Shown: in pieces, positions 16,343 through 25,837 of the stretch | Layout: every line of letters begins with the position of its first letter | Position numbering within the stretch: position 1 is the first letter of the stretch | Origin: Mastigocoleus sp. MO_188.B34 | GTDB lineage: Bacteria > Cyanobacteriota > Cyanobacteriia > Cyanobacteriales > Nostocaceae | Assembly (NCBI RefSeq): GCF_030065675.1 | Contig: NZ_JASJDK010000043.1 | Span: 1-58,033 of the forward strand | DNA: 58,033 nucleotides | Reading direction: 5' to 3' | The notes under the pieces: generated by a model | What the model was told of the DNA's origin: nothing | Database searches by the model: none | The model's input: only the letters and a program-made list of their open reading frames with translations | Made by a program: the position numbers and the translations under genes

Positions 16343-18757
16343 ATGCCTATAGAAGAAATTAGAATTAGCGGTACAGTTCAAGGAGTAGGTTTTCGTCCTA
16401 CTGTCTATCGTCTTGCTAAAGCTTGTGAATTAAAAGGAAATGTTTGCAACGATGGTGAAGGAGTCTTAATTCAAGCATACGGTAGTAAAACATCTATAGA
16501 AAAATTTATCCATAGGTTGTATGCAGAATGTCCACCCTTAGCAAAAATTGATCAACTCAAACGAACTCCCTATCAAGGAAAATTTGACTACGATGATTTT
16601 GTCATTTCTGACAGCATTACTACAAAAGTCAAAACAGAAATAGCTCCTGACGCAGCAACTTGTCCCCAATGTCAAAAAGAAATTTTCGATCCACTTAGCC
16701 GTTACTATCGTTACCCTTTTACCAACTGTACTAATTGTGGTCCGCGTTTAAGTATTATTCGTGCTATACCCTATGACCGCTGTAACACGAGCATGAAACT
16801 CTTTTCTATGTGTTCGCAATGCAAGCAAGAGTATAACGACGTGACAAACCGTCGATTTCACGCCCAACCTGTTGCTTGTTATACTTGTGGTCCTCAAGTC
16901 TGGTTAGAGCGCGCTGACGGTAAACCCATTACAGCAGCTATGTTTTCCATGGTAGATGACATTGATGCTGTTTGTACTCTATTGCAAAAAGGTGAAATAG
17001 TAGCAATTAAAGGCTTGGGTGGATTTCATCTTGCTTGTGATGCGACTAATGAAGCTGTGGTGCAAAAACTACGCGATCGCAAACAACGCTTTCGTAAGCC
17101 TTTTGCTTTAATGGCAAGAGATATAACAATAATTGAAAAATACTGTATTCTCAATCCTAAAGAACGAGAATTACTTGAAAGTCCTGCAGCACCGATCGTA
17201 TTGTTAGGTATCAGGGAATGGGAATTGGGGAATGGTGATAGAGAAATTATTAGCCAAGAAAAGTTTCCTGCGATCGCTAAATCTGTCGCACCAGGTCAAA
17301 AGACTTTGGGTTTTATGTTACCTTATACGCCCTTACATCACTTAATATTGCGACGGATGGAGCGTCCAATTGTTTTAACTAGCGGTAATATTTCTGATGA
17401 ACCACAATGTATTGATAATAATGAAGCAAAAACCAAATTAAATAAAATTGCTGATTATTTTCTCTTCCATAACCGAGATATTCTCAATCGCGTAGATGAC
17501 TCAGTTGTTCGAGTTGTTAATGATAATCCAAAGGAAATTACACAAAGTAAAAGACTTTTAACTCTGCGTCGGGCTAGAGGATATGCACCAGCACCACTTA
17601 ATTTACCACCTGGATTTGAAAAAGTAGTGCCAGTTCTCGGTATGGGTGGAGAGTTAAAAAATACTTTTTGTTTGTTACAAAATGGACGAGCGGTTTTATC
17701 CCAATATTTAGGCGATTTAGAAAATGCTGCCACATTTCGAGCCTATCAAGAAACATTAAATTTATATTTAAATTTATTTGAACATCACCCCAAAATCATA
17801 GCTATAGATAAACATCCGGAATATCTTTCCAGCAAACTGGGAAAAGAACTAGCAATTGCAAATCAAATAAAATTAGAAAATATCCAACACCATCACGCTC
17901 ATATTGCTGCTTGTATGGCAGAAAATAATATCCCTTTGGATACTTCTCCGATTTTAGGTATTGCTTTAGATGGTTTAGGTTACGGCGAAGATGGAACTAT
18001 TTGGGGTGGAGAATTCTTATTAGCAGATTATCGCCAATTTACCCGCCTTGCAACCTTTAAACCTGTAGCAATGATTGGTGGGGAAAAAGCAATTTATCAA
18101 CCTTGGCGTAATACCTATGCTCATTTAACATCTGATTTTAACTGGCAAGAAATCCAACAAAAATATAGCAACTTAGAAATTATCAATTTTCTAGAATCAA
18201 AACCATTACCTTTACTCAATCAATTACAACAAAAACAAATTAATTCTCCCCTAGCCTCATCAGTAGGACGCTTATTTGATGCGGTTGCAGCAGCTATCGG
18301 TATTTGCCCAGAAGAATGTAGCTATGAAGGACAAGCTGCAATAGAAATGGAAGCATTAATTAACAATAGAAATTTAGAGAATTGTGAAAAAAATCAAACT
18401 TATCCTTTCCAAATTAAAAACTTAGATAAAATTTACTATATGGATCCACATCCCATGTGGGAAGCCTTACTAAATGACCTCCAATCTCATGTAGGTCAAC
18501 AAATGATTGCGACAAAATTTCATTTGAGTTTAGCGATCGCTATTACACAAATCGTTGATTTACTCCGCCAAAAGTATCCTATAGATCGAGTTGTACTCAC
18601 AGGAGGAGTATTTCAAAACAAAATTTTGTTACAACAAACAATCAGATATCTTAGTTCGTTAGGAATAAAAATATTAACTCATAGTTTGATTCCACCAAAT
18701 GATAGTAACTTGTCTTTAGGACAAACAGTAATTTCAGCAGCAAGAAATGTTAAATAA
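16343..18757 (+). CDS. hypF: Hydrogenase maturation carbamoyltransferase HypF
   Basis: This 804-residue protein makes the carbamoyl group that becomes the CN ligands of the Ni-Fe centre, passing it from carbamoyl phosphate to HypE. Domains in order: acylphosphatase (about 1-90; SGTVQGVGFRPTVYRLA); two zinc fingers (about 105-190; CPQCQKEI, CTNCGPR, CSQCKQEY, CYTCGP); a YrdC-type domain (about 200-390; KGLGGFHLACDATNE, TSGNISDEPQ); and a Kae1/ASKHA-like domain (about 415-800; HHHAHIAACMAEN, GIALDGLGYGEDG, VVLTGGVFQNKILL). It leads the conserved hypF-C-D-E-A-B group. Confidence 0.97.
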   Translation: MPIEEIRISGTVQGVGFRPTVYRLAKACELKGNVCNDGEGVLIQAYGSKTSIEKFIHRLYAECPPLAKIDQLKRTPYQGKFDYDDFVISDSITTKVKTEIAPDAATCPQCQKEIFDPLSRYYRYPFTNCTNCGPRLSIIRAIPYDRCNTSMKLFSMCSQCKQEYNDVTNRRFHAQPVACYTCGPQVWLERADGKPITAAMFSMVDDIDAVCTLLQKGEIVAIKGLGGFHLACDATNEAVVQKLRDRKQRFRKPFALMARDITIIEKYCILNPKERELLESPAAPIVLLGIREWELGNGDREIISQEKFPAIAKSVAPGQKTLGFMLPYTPLHHLILRRMERPIVLTSGNISDEPQCIDNNEAKTKLNKIADYFLFHNRDILNRVDDSVVRVVNDNPKEITQSKRLLTLRRARGYAPAPLNLPPGFEKVVPVLGMGGELKNTFCLLQNGRAVLSQYLGDLENAATFRAYQETLNLYLNLFEHHPKIIAIDKHPEYLSSKLGKELAIANQIKLENIQHHHAHIAACMAENNIPLDTSPILGIALDGLGYGEDGTIWGGEFLLADYRQFTRLATFKPVAMIGGEKAIYQPWRNTYAHLTSDFNWQEIQQKYSNLEIINFLESKPLPLLNQLQQKQINSPLASSVGRLFDAVAAAIGICPEECSYEGQAAIEMEALINNRNLENCEKNQTYPFQIKNLDKIYYMDPHPMWEALLNDLQSHVGQQMIATKFHLSLAIAITQIVDLLRQKYPIDRVVLTGGVFQNKILLQQTIRYLSSLGIKILTHSLIPPNDSNLSLGQTVISAARNVK

Positions 18758-18780
18758 AAAAGTTAACGGGGAACAGAAAA

Positions 18781-19035
18781 ATGTGCTTAGGAATTCCCGG
18801 TCAAATTATAGAAATTAATGACACCAACGATAAATTAGCAACTGTCAGCATCGGTGGAGTCAAACGCCAAATTAACATTGCTTGCATCGTAGATGAAGAA
18901 CATCCTCCTCAATCCTGTGTAGGGGAATGGGTGTTAGTTCATGTTGGTTTTGCAATGAATCGTATTAACGAAAAAGAAGCAGCAGAAACATTAGAGCTAT
19001 TGGAAGAAATGGCGGAATTAATGGTTGATTATTGA
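18781..19035 (+). CDS. hypC: Hydrogenase maturation chaperone HypC
   Basis: This 84-residue protein begins MCLGIPGQI; the Cys2 left after Met removal binds the Fe(CN)2CO unit built on HypD and hands it to the HupL precursor. It lies 23 bases after hypF with a GGGG-type ribosome binding site. Its length is normal for the family. Confidence 0.95.
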   Translation: MCLGIPGQIIEINDTNDKLATVSIGGVKRQINIACIVDEEHPPQSCVGEWVLVHVGFAMNRINEKEAAETLELLEEMAELMVDY

Positions 19036-19257
19036 GGAGGTCATGGGTAATTGGTAATTGGTAACAAGTAATAAGTAATAAGTAATAAGTAATAAGTAAT
19101 GAGTAATGTTAGCGCAGCGGGGCGCGATAGCGCACAGTGATGAGTAATGAGTGATGAATTAATTTTTCTGACTTCTGACTCCTGCTCGCCGTAGGCGCGG
19201 TCTGTTCTGACTTCTAACTCCTGACTTCTAACTCCTGACTTCTGACTCCTAATAAAT
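19036..19257. repeat. STRR tract between hypC and hypD
   Basis: The gap holds GTAATAAGTAATAAGTAA and GACTTCTAACTCCT-type tandem repeats with GC-rich palindromic words in between (GCGCAGCGGGGCGCGATAGC at about 19111). The repeats have expanded inside an operon that is otherwise tightly packed. Confidence 0.75.
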
Positions 19258-20403
19258 ATGAAATATGTTGATGAATTTCGCGACAATTATAAATGTGAAG
19301 CCTTATTGTGGCAAATAGGAAAACTATCTCACATGATAGGTAGACCCCTAAAAATTATGGAAGTCTGTGGGGGTCACACTCATTCGATTTTTAAATATGG
19401 AATTGAGGAGATTTTACCAAATACAATTGAATTAATTCACGGTCCTGGTTGTCCGGTATGTGTAATGCCAAAAGGTAGATTAGATGATGTGATTTCTATT
19501 GCTGAAAATTCTAATGTTATCTTAACAACTTTTGGCGATGCCATGCGAGTACCTGGTTCTAAAGATAGTTTGCTACAAGCGAGAGCAAAGGGTGCAGATA
19601 TTCGTATGGTTTACTCACCTTTAGATTGTTTGCAAATTGCTCAAGATAATCCCGAGAAAGAAGTAGTATTTTTCTGCATTGGTTTTGAAACTACTGCTCC
19701 TAGTACAGCTTTAACTATTTTGCAAGCAGCAGCGGAAAAGATTTCAAATTTTAGTATGTTTTGCAATCACGTACTTGTGATTCCTGCACTTAAAGCATTG
19801 CTAAATAATCCCGATTTACAACTCGATGGTTTTATTGGACCCGGTCATGTGAGTATGGTTATAGGAACTCAACCATATGAATTTATTTCCCAGGAATATC
19901 ACAAACCAGTTGTAGTTTCCGGTTTTGAACCTGTAGACATCCTTCAATCTATTTGGATGTTATTATGGCAATTTTTAGAAAAACGTTGTGAAGTTGAAAA
20001 TCAATATAATCGCCTAGTAACAGAAACTGGGAATCATCAAGCTTTAGAAGCAATTAATCGAGTATTTGAAATTCGAGAAACTTTTGAATGGCGAGGTTTG
20101 GGCGAAATTCCTCATTCTGGATTAAAAATTCGTTCCGAATATGCTCAATTCGACGCCGAAAAAAAATTTACTATTCCCTATTTTACTGTTGCTGACCATA
20201 AAGCTTGTCAATGTGGAGAAATTCTTAAGGGGGTGTTAAAACCCTGGGAATGTAAAGTTTTTGGAACTGCTTGTACTCCAGAAAATCCAATTGGTGCTTG
20301 CATGGTTTCTTCTGAGGGTGCTTGTGCAGCTTATTACAAATATGGGCGATTATCTCAAATCCGTAATGCCGAACGCTCTATTCCTGAAAAATTAATCAAA
20401 TAA
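19258..20403 (+). CDS. hypD: Hydrogenase maturation Fe-S protein HypD
   Basis: This 381-residue protein is the scaffold on which Fe(CN)2CO is assembled, with HypC. Signature motifs: MEVCGGHTHSIFKYGI, HGPGCPVCVMP with its redox cysteines, and the C-terminal group CQCGEIL, WECKVFGTACTPENP and GACMVSSEGACAAYY that binds a 4Fe-4S cluster. It starts at the ATG directly after the repeat tract. Confidence 0.97.
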   Translation: MKYVDEFRDNYKCEALLWQIGKLSHMIGRPLKIMEVCGGHTHSIFKYGIEEILPNTIELIHGPGCPVCVMPKGRLDDVISIAENSNVILTTFGDAMRVPGSKDSLLQARAKGADIRMVYSPLDCLQIAQDNPEKEVVFFCIGFETTAPSTALTILQAAAEKISNFSMFCNHVLVIPALKALLNNPDLQLDGFIGPGHVSMVIGTQPYEFISQEYHKPVVVSGFEPVDILQSIWMLLWQFLEKRCEVENQYNRLVTETGNHQALEAINRVFEIRETFEWRGLGEIPHSGLKIRSEYAQFDAEKKFTIPYFTVADHKACQCGEILKGVLKPWECKVFGTACTPENPIGACMVSSEGACAAYYKYGRLSQIRNAERSIPEKLIK

Positions 20404-20485
20404 AATAAATTACGACAAATTCAAATTAAAAATCCCTGGGAAACCTTCCTCCTTATCTTAATAAAACTATATTTGAGGATTTATT

Positions 20486-20701
20486 ATGCCATTTGTTACA
20501 GTTCAAATTGCCAAAGGTCACTCCATTGAAAAGAAACGAGAATTAGCAAAAGCAATTACTGACACTTTGGTCGCGACTATGGGTACAAAGCCTGAATGGG
20601 TAACCGTTCATATTGATGAGTTTGAACGGGATAATTGGGCTGTTGGTGGTACGCTCCACTCAGATAAACACAAAGGTAGACACATTGAAAAAGGTATTTG
20701 A
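20486..20701 (+). CDS. 4-oxalocrotonate tautomerase-like protein
   Basis: This 71-residue protein belongs to the tautomerase superfamily: MPFVTVQIAKGHSIEKKRELA exposes the catalytic Pro1 after Met removal. The helix-strand pattern and length match the DmpI/4-OT group, which form hexamers and catalyse keto-enol shifts. The Nostoc hyp operon also has such a gene between hypD and hypE. Its substrate there is not known to me. TTTGAGGATTTATTATG provides a ribosome binding site. Confidence 0.88.
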   Translation: MPFVTVQIAKGHSIEKKRELAKAITDTLVATMGTKPEWVTVHIDEFERDNWAVGGTLHSDKHKGRHIEKGI

Positions 20702-21059
20702 TTGAAAAAGGTGTTTAGTTGAAGAAGATATTTAAAAATAGTTAAAATCTTAACTGTTAAATATTTTTAATTTGAGGTGCGTTAGTTTATAAATTAATGT
20801 ACCTTGAAAACCTAAAATGATGGCAAATGCAACTACGGGCTGCGAACTTAAAGGATATTGAATTTATTCTTAAGCAAGAAAACCGAGATGAATTCATATG
20901 ATTAATTAGTACTGATGTCAATGCTATAAGATGAGTATTTTCAAATTTACAAATGACAAAATGACTCATAGATTATAAATGTTAAAAATCAAAGTTATAA
21001 CAAAATCAAATCATTCCTATTAAGTTGTTTTATTATGTATTTAATATCAGAAAATTAAT
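20702..21059. other. Intergenic region between the tautomerase gene and hypE
   Basis: About 358 AT-rich bases. A weak AGTTAA-AATC-TTAACT hairpin lies near 20740. I see no gene. This is the largest gap inside the hyp cluster, so a secondary promoter for hypEAB is possible. Confidence 0.5.
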
Positions 21060-22163
21060 ATGAAAATAACTTCACATGGTTCATCACATCATTCGTTATT
21101 TCAAAACATAGAAAAAGTCCGACGTCGTCGAGGTAAAGTAAGCGAGCATAACATCACCCTCGCACATGGTAGTGGTGGGAAAGCCATGCGAGATTTAATT
21201 GATGATATTTTTGTTGATACTTTTGATAATCCGATTCTTTCCCAGTTAGAAGACCAAGCAAGCTTTAATCTGGCGGGTTTAATGGAATATGGAGATAAAC
21301 TTGCTTTTACCACTGATTCCTATGTTGTAGATCCTTTATTTTTCCCTGGCTCTGATATTGGGGAGTTAGCGATTAATGGAACTGTTAATGATTTAGCTGT
21401 TAGTGGTGCTAAACCTTTATATCTTACTTGTAGCGTCATTTTAGAAGAAGGATTTTCTGTAGAAACTTTACGACGTGTAGCCGCAAGTATGAAAACTGCG
21501 GCAAAAAAAGCAGATGTGCAAATAGTTACTGGTGATACTAAAGTTGTCCACCGTGGTGCGGCAGATAAATTATTTATCAATACCACCGGAATTGGGATCA
21601 TTCGTTCCGGAGTTTGTATATCTGCCAACAACATTCAACCTGGAGATGCGGTAATTATTAATGGTGAATTAGGAAATCATGGTGCTGCTATTTTAATTGC
21701 CCGTGGGGAATTAGCTCTAGAAACTGATATTGAAAGTGACTGTCAACCACTACATGATTTAGTCAAAACAATCCTTGATATTTGTCCCGAAATTCGTGCA
21801 ATGCGGGATGCTACTCGGGGTGGTTTAGCAACAGTTGTAAACGAATTTGCTTTGAGCTCTAATGTGGGGATTCGCTTAAAGGAAGAATGTATTCCCATAC
21901 GTGAAGAAGTCAAAGGTGTTTGCGAAATTCTTGGTTTAGACCCCTTGTATCTAGCAAATGAAGGCAAATTAGTAGTAGTTGTCGGATCTGAAAATGCCGA
22001 AACTGTTTTAGCTGCAATGCACTCTCATCCCTTCGGGAAAAATGCTCGGATTATTGGCGAAGTCATTCCCTCACCGACCGGTGTAGTCCTATTACAAACC
22101 AGTTTCGGTAGCGATCGCATACTAGATATGCTTGTCGGCGAACAACTACCGAGAATTTGTTAA
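21060..22163 (+). CDS. hypE: Hydrogenase maturation dehydratase HypE
   Basis: This 367-residue ATP-dependent enzyme turns the carbamoyl group received from HypF into a thiocyanate on its C-terminal Cys, the source of the cyanide ligands. The protein ends in PRIC, the required terminal Cys. N-terminal motifs HNITLAHGSGGKAMRDLI and TTDSYVVDPLFFPGSDIG and the PurM/AIR-synthase-like ATP fold (NGTVNDLAVSGAKP, DATRGGLATVVNE) are present. The first 27 residues before SEHNITL are basic and longer than usual, so translation may start a little downstream. Confidence 0.96.
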   Translation: MKITSHGSSHHSLFQNIEKVRRRRGKVSEHNITLAHGSGGKAMRDLIDDIFVDTFDNPILSQLEDQASFNLAGLMEYGDKLAFTTDSYVVDPLFFPGSDIGELAINGTVNDLAVSGAKPLYLTCSVILEEGFSVETLRRVAASMKTAAKKADVQIVTGDTKVVHRGAADKLFINTTGIGIIRSGVCISANNIQPGDAVIINGELGNHGAAILIARGELALETDIESDCQPLHDLVKTILDICPEIRAMRDATRGGLATVVNEFALSSNVGIRLKEECIPIREEVKGVCEILGLDPLYLANEGKLVVVVGSENAETVLAAMHSHPFGKNARIIGEVIPSPTGVVLLQTSFGSDRILDMLVGEQLPRIC

Positions 22164-22280
22164 TTGGTAATTGGTAATGAATGGGTAATGAATAATGAGA
22201 ATTACTTAATAATTCCCAATTATTGCCTGCCTACGTATGATGCTGTCGCCTCACGCTAACGCCAATCCCAACCCTCAATC

Positions 22281-22622
22281 ATGCACGAACTTGGAATTAC
22301 TAAAAACATTGTGGCTATTGTCACAGAATATGCTCAAGGGAAAAAAGTAAATCGCGTGTTATTAGAAATTGGTCAACTTTCAGCAATTATGCCTGAATCT
22401 ATACAGTTTTGCTTTGATGTTGTGTCTCAAGGTACTGTTTTAGCTTCAGCTACACTAGAAATTTTAGAAATTCCTGGTTTAGGTCACTGTTGTGAATGTG
22501 GTAAAGAATTTACTTTAGAAAAATATGTTTTTAGATGTGATTGTGGAAGCTCAAAAATAAATATAGTTACCGGTGAAGAATTAAAAATTAAAGAAATAGA
22601 AGTAGAGGAACTATGTGTATAA
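22281..22622 (+). CDS. hypA: Hydrogenase nickel incorporation protein HypA
   Basis: This 113-residue protein delivers nickel to HupL together with HypB. His2 in MHELGITKN is the nickel ligand. The zinc site is formed by the two Cys pairs in HCCECGKEF and RCDCGSS. Its stop overlaps the hypB start by 10 bases. Confidence 0.95.
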   Translation: MHELGITKNIVAIVTEYAQGKKVNRVLLEIGQLSAIMPESIQFCFDVVSQGTVLASATLEILEIPGLGHCCECGKEFTLEKYVFRCDCGSSKINIVTGEELKIKEIEVEELCV

Positions 22623-23449
22623 CTTGTGGCTGTTCTGATAATGAAAATACGAAAATTACCGATCTCCACAAAGGTGAAGTAGAGACAATTCATTCTCATA
22701 CTTTAAGTGATGGTACAGTCATTACCCATTCTCACAGCCACGAGTACCATGCCAAACCAGCTTCAGAAATCCATGCTCAGCAGCATGGTACAACTATATC
22801 TTTAGAAAAAAATATTCTGGCTAAGAATAATTCAATTGCAGCCCAGAATCGCAGATGGCTTAATCGCCGAGGTATCCTAGCATTAAACTTAATGAGTTCT
22901 CCCGGTGCGGGGAAAACTACCCTTTTAACTCGCACGATTAATGATTTAAAACAACACTTGAGTATTAGTGTGATTGAAGGGGATCAAGAAACCTTCAATG
23001 ATGCAAAAAAAATTCAAGAGACTGGTTGTCCTGTAATACAAGTCAATACGGGAACAGGTTGTCATCTAGATGCGACAATGATACAGAAGGGTTTGCAAAA
23101 ACTCCAACCGCCCAATAATTCCTTAGTGGCGATCGAAAATGTAGGGAACTTAGTTTGTCCTGCTTTATTTGATTTAGGAGAAAACTTCAAAGTTACCATA
23201 CTCTCCGTAACTGAAGGAGAAGACAAACCAATCAAATATCCCCATATTTTTCGTAGCAGCCAAGTTATGATTGTTACGAAAATTGACTTAATCCCATATT
23301 TACAATTTAACCTGGAAAGTTGTATAGAATACGCACGTCAAATCAACCCAGAAATTAAAATATTTCAGTTGTCGGCATATACTGGCAATGGTTTAGAAAG
23401 TTGGTATAATTGGATAGTTAAAAATGCTACTGGTAAACTTCCAGCTTGA
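22613..23449 (+). CDS. hypB: Hydrogenase nickel incorporation GTPase HypB
   Basis: This 278-residue GTPase drives nickel insertion. The N-terminal metal motif is CITCGC, followed by a short His-rich segment (VETIHSHTL, THSHSHEYH) that can bind or store nickel. The G-domain has the P-loop NLMSSPGAGKTTLL, the switch region VIEGDQETFNDA and TKIDLIPY as the base-specificity motif. The start lies inside hypA (10-base overlap), implying translational coupling. It is the last hyp gene. Confidence 0.96.
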   Translation: MCITCGCSDNENTKITDLHKGEVETIHSHTLSDGTVITHSHSHEYHAKPASEIHAQQHGTTISLEKNILAKNNSIAAQNRRWLNRRGILALNLMSSPGAGKTTLLTRTINDLKQHLSISVIEGDQETFNDAKKIQETGCPVIQVNTGTGCHLDATMIQKGLQKLQPPNNSLVAIENVGNLVCPALFDLGENFKVTILSVTEGEDKPIKYPHIFRSSQVMIVTKIDLIPYLQFNLESCIEYARQINPEIKIFQLSAYTGNGLESWYNWIVKNATGKLPA

Positions 23450-23520
23450 AAACTTGAAAACTTAAAACTTGAAAACTTAAAACTTGAAAACTTAAAACTT
23501 GAATTTTTAATTCAAGTCAA
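23450..23520 (+). terminator. Direct repeats ending in a hairpin after hypB
   Basis: Three imperfect copies of AAAACTTGAAAACTTA end in a perfect 9-bp hairpin (ACTTGAATT-TTT-AATTCAAGT, 23497-23517). It may end the hyp transcript; no T-run follows, so this is tentative. The rest of the gap to 23936 is AT-rich without visible genes. Confidence 0.45.
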
Positions 23521-23936
23521 ACTATATATAAATGCGATTGGAATTTAATTAATGATTTCATCGCAAATTATTTTTGCTCTGTAATATATTTCAATTTAAT
23601 CTCAATTTAATTGCTACATACTAGGAGGTAAATAGATGTGCTGCAAAGCACTAAATTTACCTATCCTTCAGTTTGGTGTGTTTCATTTTAAAGATTAGAC
23701 TATCGCTTAAATAATTTTAAATTAGAGTTTTAAATTAGATTTCTTGATACCTAAAATTTCTATAAACAATTCCCTATTATTTGTAAATTAATTAGGCTTA
23801 TAACTGAGTTCTTAATTGCTTCTTATTCTCTTCTTTATCGCCTAACAGCGAAGTCTTATTACGAGAAGAATATAATTGCATGTGTTTGCAACGGTTGAGT
23901 TTGGTTCTTATCTGCTAACATTTTTTAGCTAAAAAC

Positions 23937-25763
23937 ATGGTGCCTAAAAATAATAAATATCCCCGACCAAATAAGCGTTACAAATACGTTGCTTTCTTCG
24001 GTCTTACATTAATAGTTCCGGGTTTAGTTGTTCCTTTAAGTTTATTCATAAGTCGAATTGGTAATTTTTCTTTATCATTAAATGAATTAGAAGTACCCAA
24101 AGCGTTAAATGTTGATCATTATATTAAAAAGCCACTCACACTAGAGCATTTTTGTGATAAATACGAAACTATTGGGAGAAATTTTGAGCCTGAAAGCAAT
24201 AAAACATCAGTAGCAGCAGAAATAACCTTCAAAAGTACTAATTACCCCGATACTCTGACTTTGACAGCTGCACCTTTCCCAAATATTCACGAGCGAGCGC
24301 AAAAAGCTAAAGTTTCGGTAGTTATGTATCACGACATTCTACCGAAGAAAGAAGTATTTTTTGATGTCACCCCTAAGGAATTGGAAGCGGATTTTGAGCT
24401 AATAAAATCCGAAGGATTAACACCCATCAGCTTGCATCAATTAGTTACTCATTTACGTACTGGAAACCCCCTACCAGAAAAACCGATTCTATTAACCTTT
24501 GATGATGGTTATGGAGGTCACTACGAGTATGTTTATCCCCTATTGCAAAAATATAATTATCCAGCTGTATTTTCTGTTTACACCAAAAATATGGGGATCG
24601 ATACAGGTCGTTCCCATGTAACTTGGGAGCAACTAAGAGAAATGTCAAAGTCTCCATTAGTTACAATTTCCGGTCACAGTAAAACCCATCCTCAAGACTT
24701 GACAAAGATGTCTGATGAGGAACTCCAGCAAGAGATTGTAGAGTCTAAAAACATTCTGGAGAGGGAATTAGGGGAATCTATCGATTACTTTACTTATCCT
24801 GCTGGAAAGCACGACGACAGAGTAAAAGAGCTTGTCAAAGAAGCCGGATATGTAGCTGCATTAGCAATGGATGACAATAACGAAATATTTGCTGGTGAGT
24901 CTAAAGACTTATTTGCGATCGGTCGTTTCGGTCAGTCTAGTTTAGAAGAAGTTGTCAAGCAAGCTTCAGGTGGTCCATCATTACCAAAATGTGGTTTTGA
25001 CTTCCAAGCAACAATCCGCAAAGAAAAAGTTAGGATTGGTAGAACTCCCCTAATCTTAATCTCTGGCGGTAAACCTGAAACTATTCATGCTGATACTCGC
25101 TATCAGGTTCCAGATATTATCAAGAATACAGGTGCTGTTGCTGCAGTTGATGGAGGATTTTTCTCTCTTAAATACCTCAATTCCAATGTGATGATTGGAC
25201 CTGTTTTAAGCCAACGAGGTAAAGGTTTTATTCCTGGGAATCCGGGAGAAATTCCCAAATTAACAGGTCGTCCTCTAGTTTTGATTAACAACAAAATGGC
25301 AAAATTTGTGCCTTTTAATTCCGAGAAACACAACACCTTAAAAGGGATACAATCGGAACTAAATTCTGTTAATGATGCTTTTGTAGCTGCTGCTTGGTTA
25401 GTTAAAGATGGAGAACCTCAACCCAGAGAAACATTTGGTGACCTTTATGGTTTTGATGCAATACGTTTTCGGGCTTTTTGGGGTATTAATCAAAATGGAC
25501 AACCAACTATTGGAGTCAGTGCAAAACCGATTGATTCAGTGAGACTAGGAAAAGTATTAGCTGAAGCTGGATTGCAAGAAGCAGTGATGTTAGATTCTGG
25601 TGCAAGTACTTCCTTGGCTTATGAAGGTGAATCTCTGGTTGGATATACTCCCCGTCCAGTTCCTCATGTGGTTGCTTTATTTCCACCCACTTCTGCTTCT
25701 TTAGAATCTTCGGATGTAAATGAAAATTCAAACAAGCAGTCAAAGCGATCAGATAAAGATTGA
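23937..25763 (+). CDS. Polysaccharide deacetylase fused to a phosphodiester glycosidase domain
   Basis: This 608-residue envelope protein has one N-terminal membrane anchor (YVAFFGLTLIVPGLVVPLSLF, about 18-38). A NodB-type deacetylase domain follows (about 125-330) with LLTFDDGYGG (Asp189/Asp190) and the metal pair His247/His251 in GHSKTHP. The C-terminal part (about 340-590) matches the phosphodiester glycosidase (NAGPA/DUF2233) family: AAVDGGFFSL, LINNKMAKFVPF, GLQEAVMLDSGASTSLAYEG. The combination suggests editing of cell-wall or exopolysaccharide outside the membrane. The substrate is unknown. The Ser/Asn/Lys-rich tail is probably disordered. Confidence 0.88.
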   Translation: MVPKNNKYPRPNKRYKYVAFFGLTLIVPGLVVPLSLFISRIGNFSLSLNELEVPKALNVDHYIKKPLTLEHFCDKYETIGRNFEPESNKTSVAAEITFKSTNYPDTLTLTAAPFPNIHERAQKAKVSVVMYHDILPKKEVFFDVTPKELEADFELIKSEGLTPISLHQLVTHLRTGNPLPEKPILLTFDDGYGGHYEYVYPLLQKYNYPAVFSVYTKNMGIDTGRSHVTWEQLREMSKSPLVTISGHSKTHPQDLTKMSDEELQQEIVESKNILERELGESIDYFTYPAGKHDDRVKELVKEAGYVAALAMDDNNEIFAGESKDLFAIGRFGQSSLEEVVKQASGGPSLPKCGFDFQATIRKEKVRIGRTPLILISGGKPETIHADTRYQVPDIIKNTGAVAAVDGGFFSLKYLNSNVMIGPVLSQRGKGFIPGNPGEIPKLTGRPLVLINNKMAKFVPFNSEKHNTLKGIQSELNSVNDAFVAAAWLVKDGEPQPRETFGDLYGFDAIRFRAFWGINQNGQPTIGVSAKPIDSVRLGKVLAEAGLQEAVMLDSGASTSLAYEGESLVGYTPRPVPHVVALFPPTSASLESSDVNENSNKQSKRSDKD

Positions 25764-25800
25764 ATTTGTATTACCTAGATCTAGATAGATAGTTGATTGA

Positions 25801-25821
25801 AGACGTAGCAATGCTACGTCT
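25801..25821. terminator. Palindromic hairpin between convergent genes
   Basis: AGACGTAGC-AAT-GCTACGTCT is a 9-bp perfect hairpin followed by TCTACAAG, close to both stop codons. It resembles the dispersed TAGAGACG family. It could terminate transcription from either side. Confidence 0.5.
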
Positions 25822-25837
25822 CTACAAGTTTTGATTG

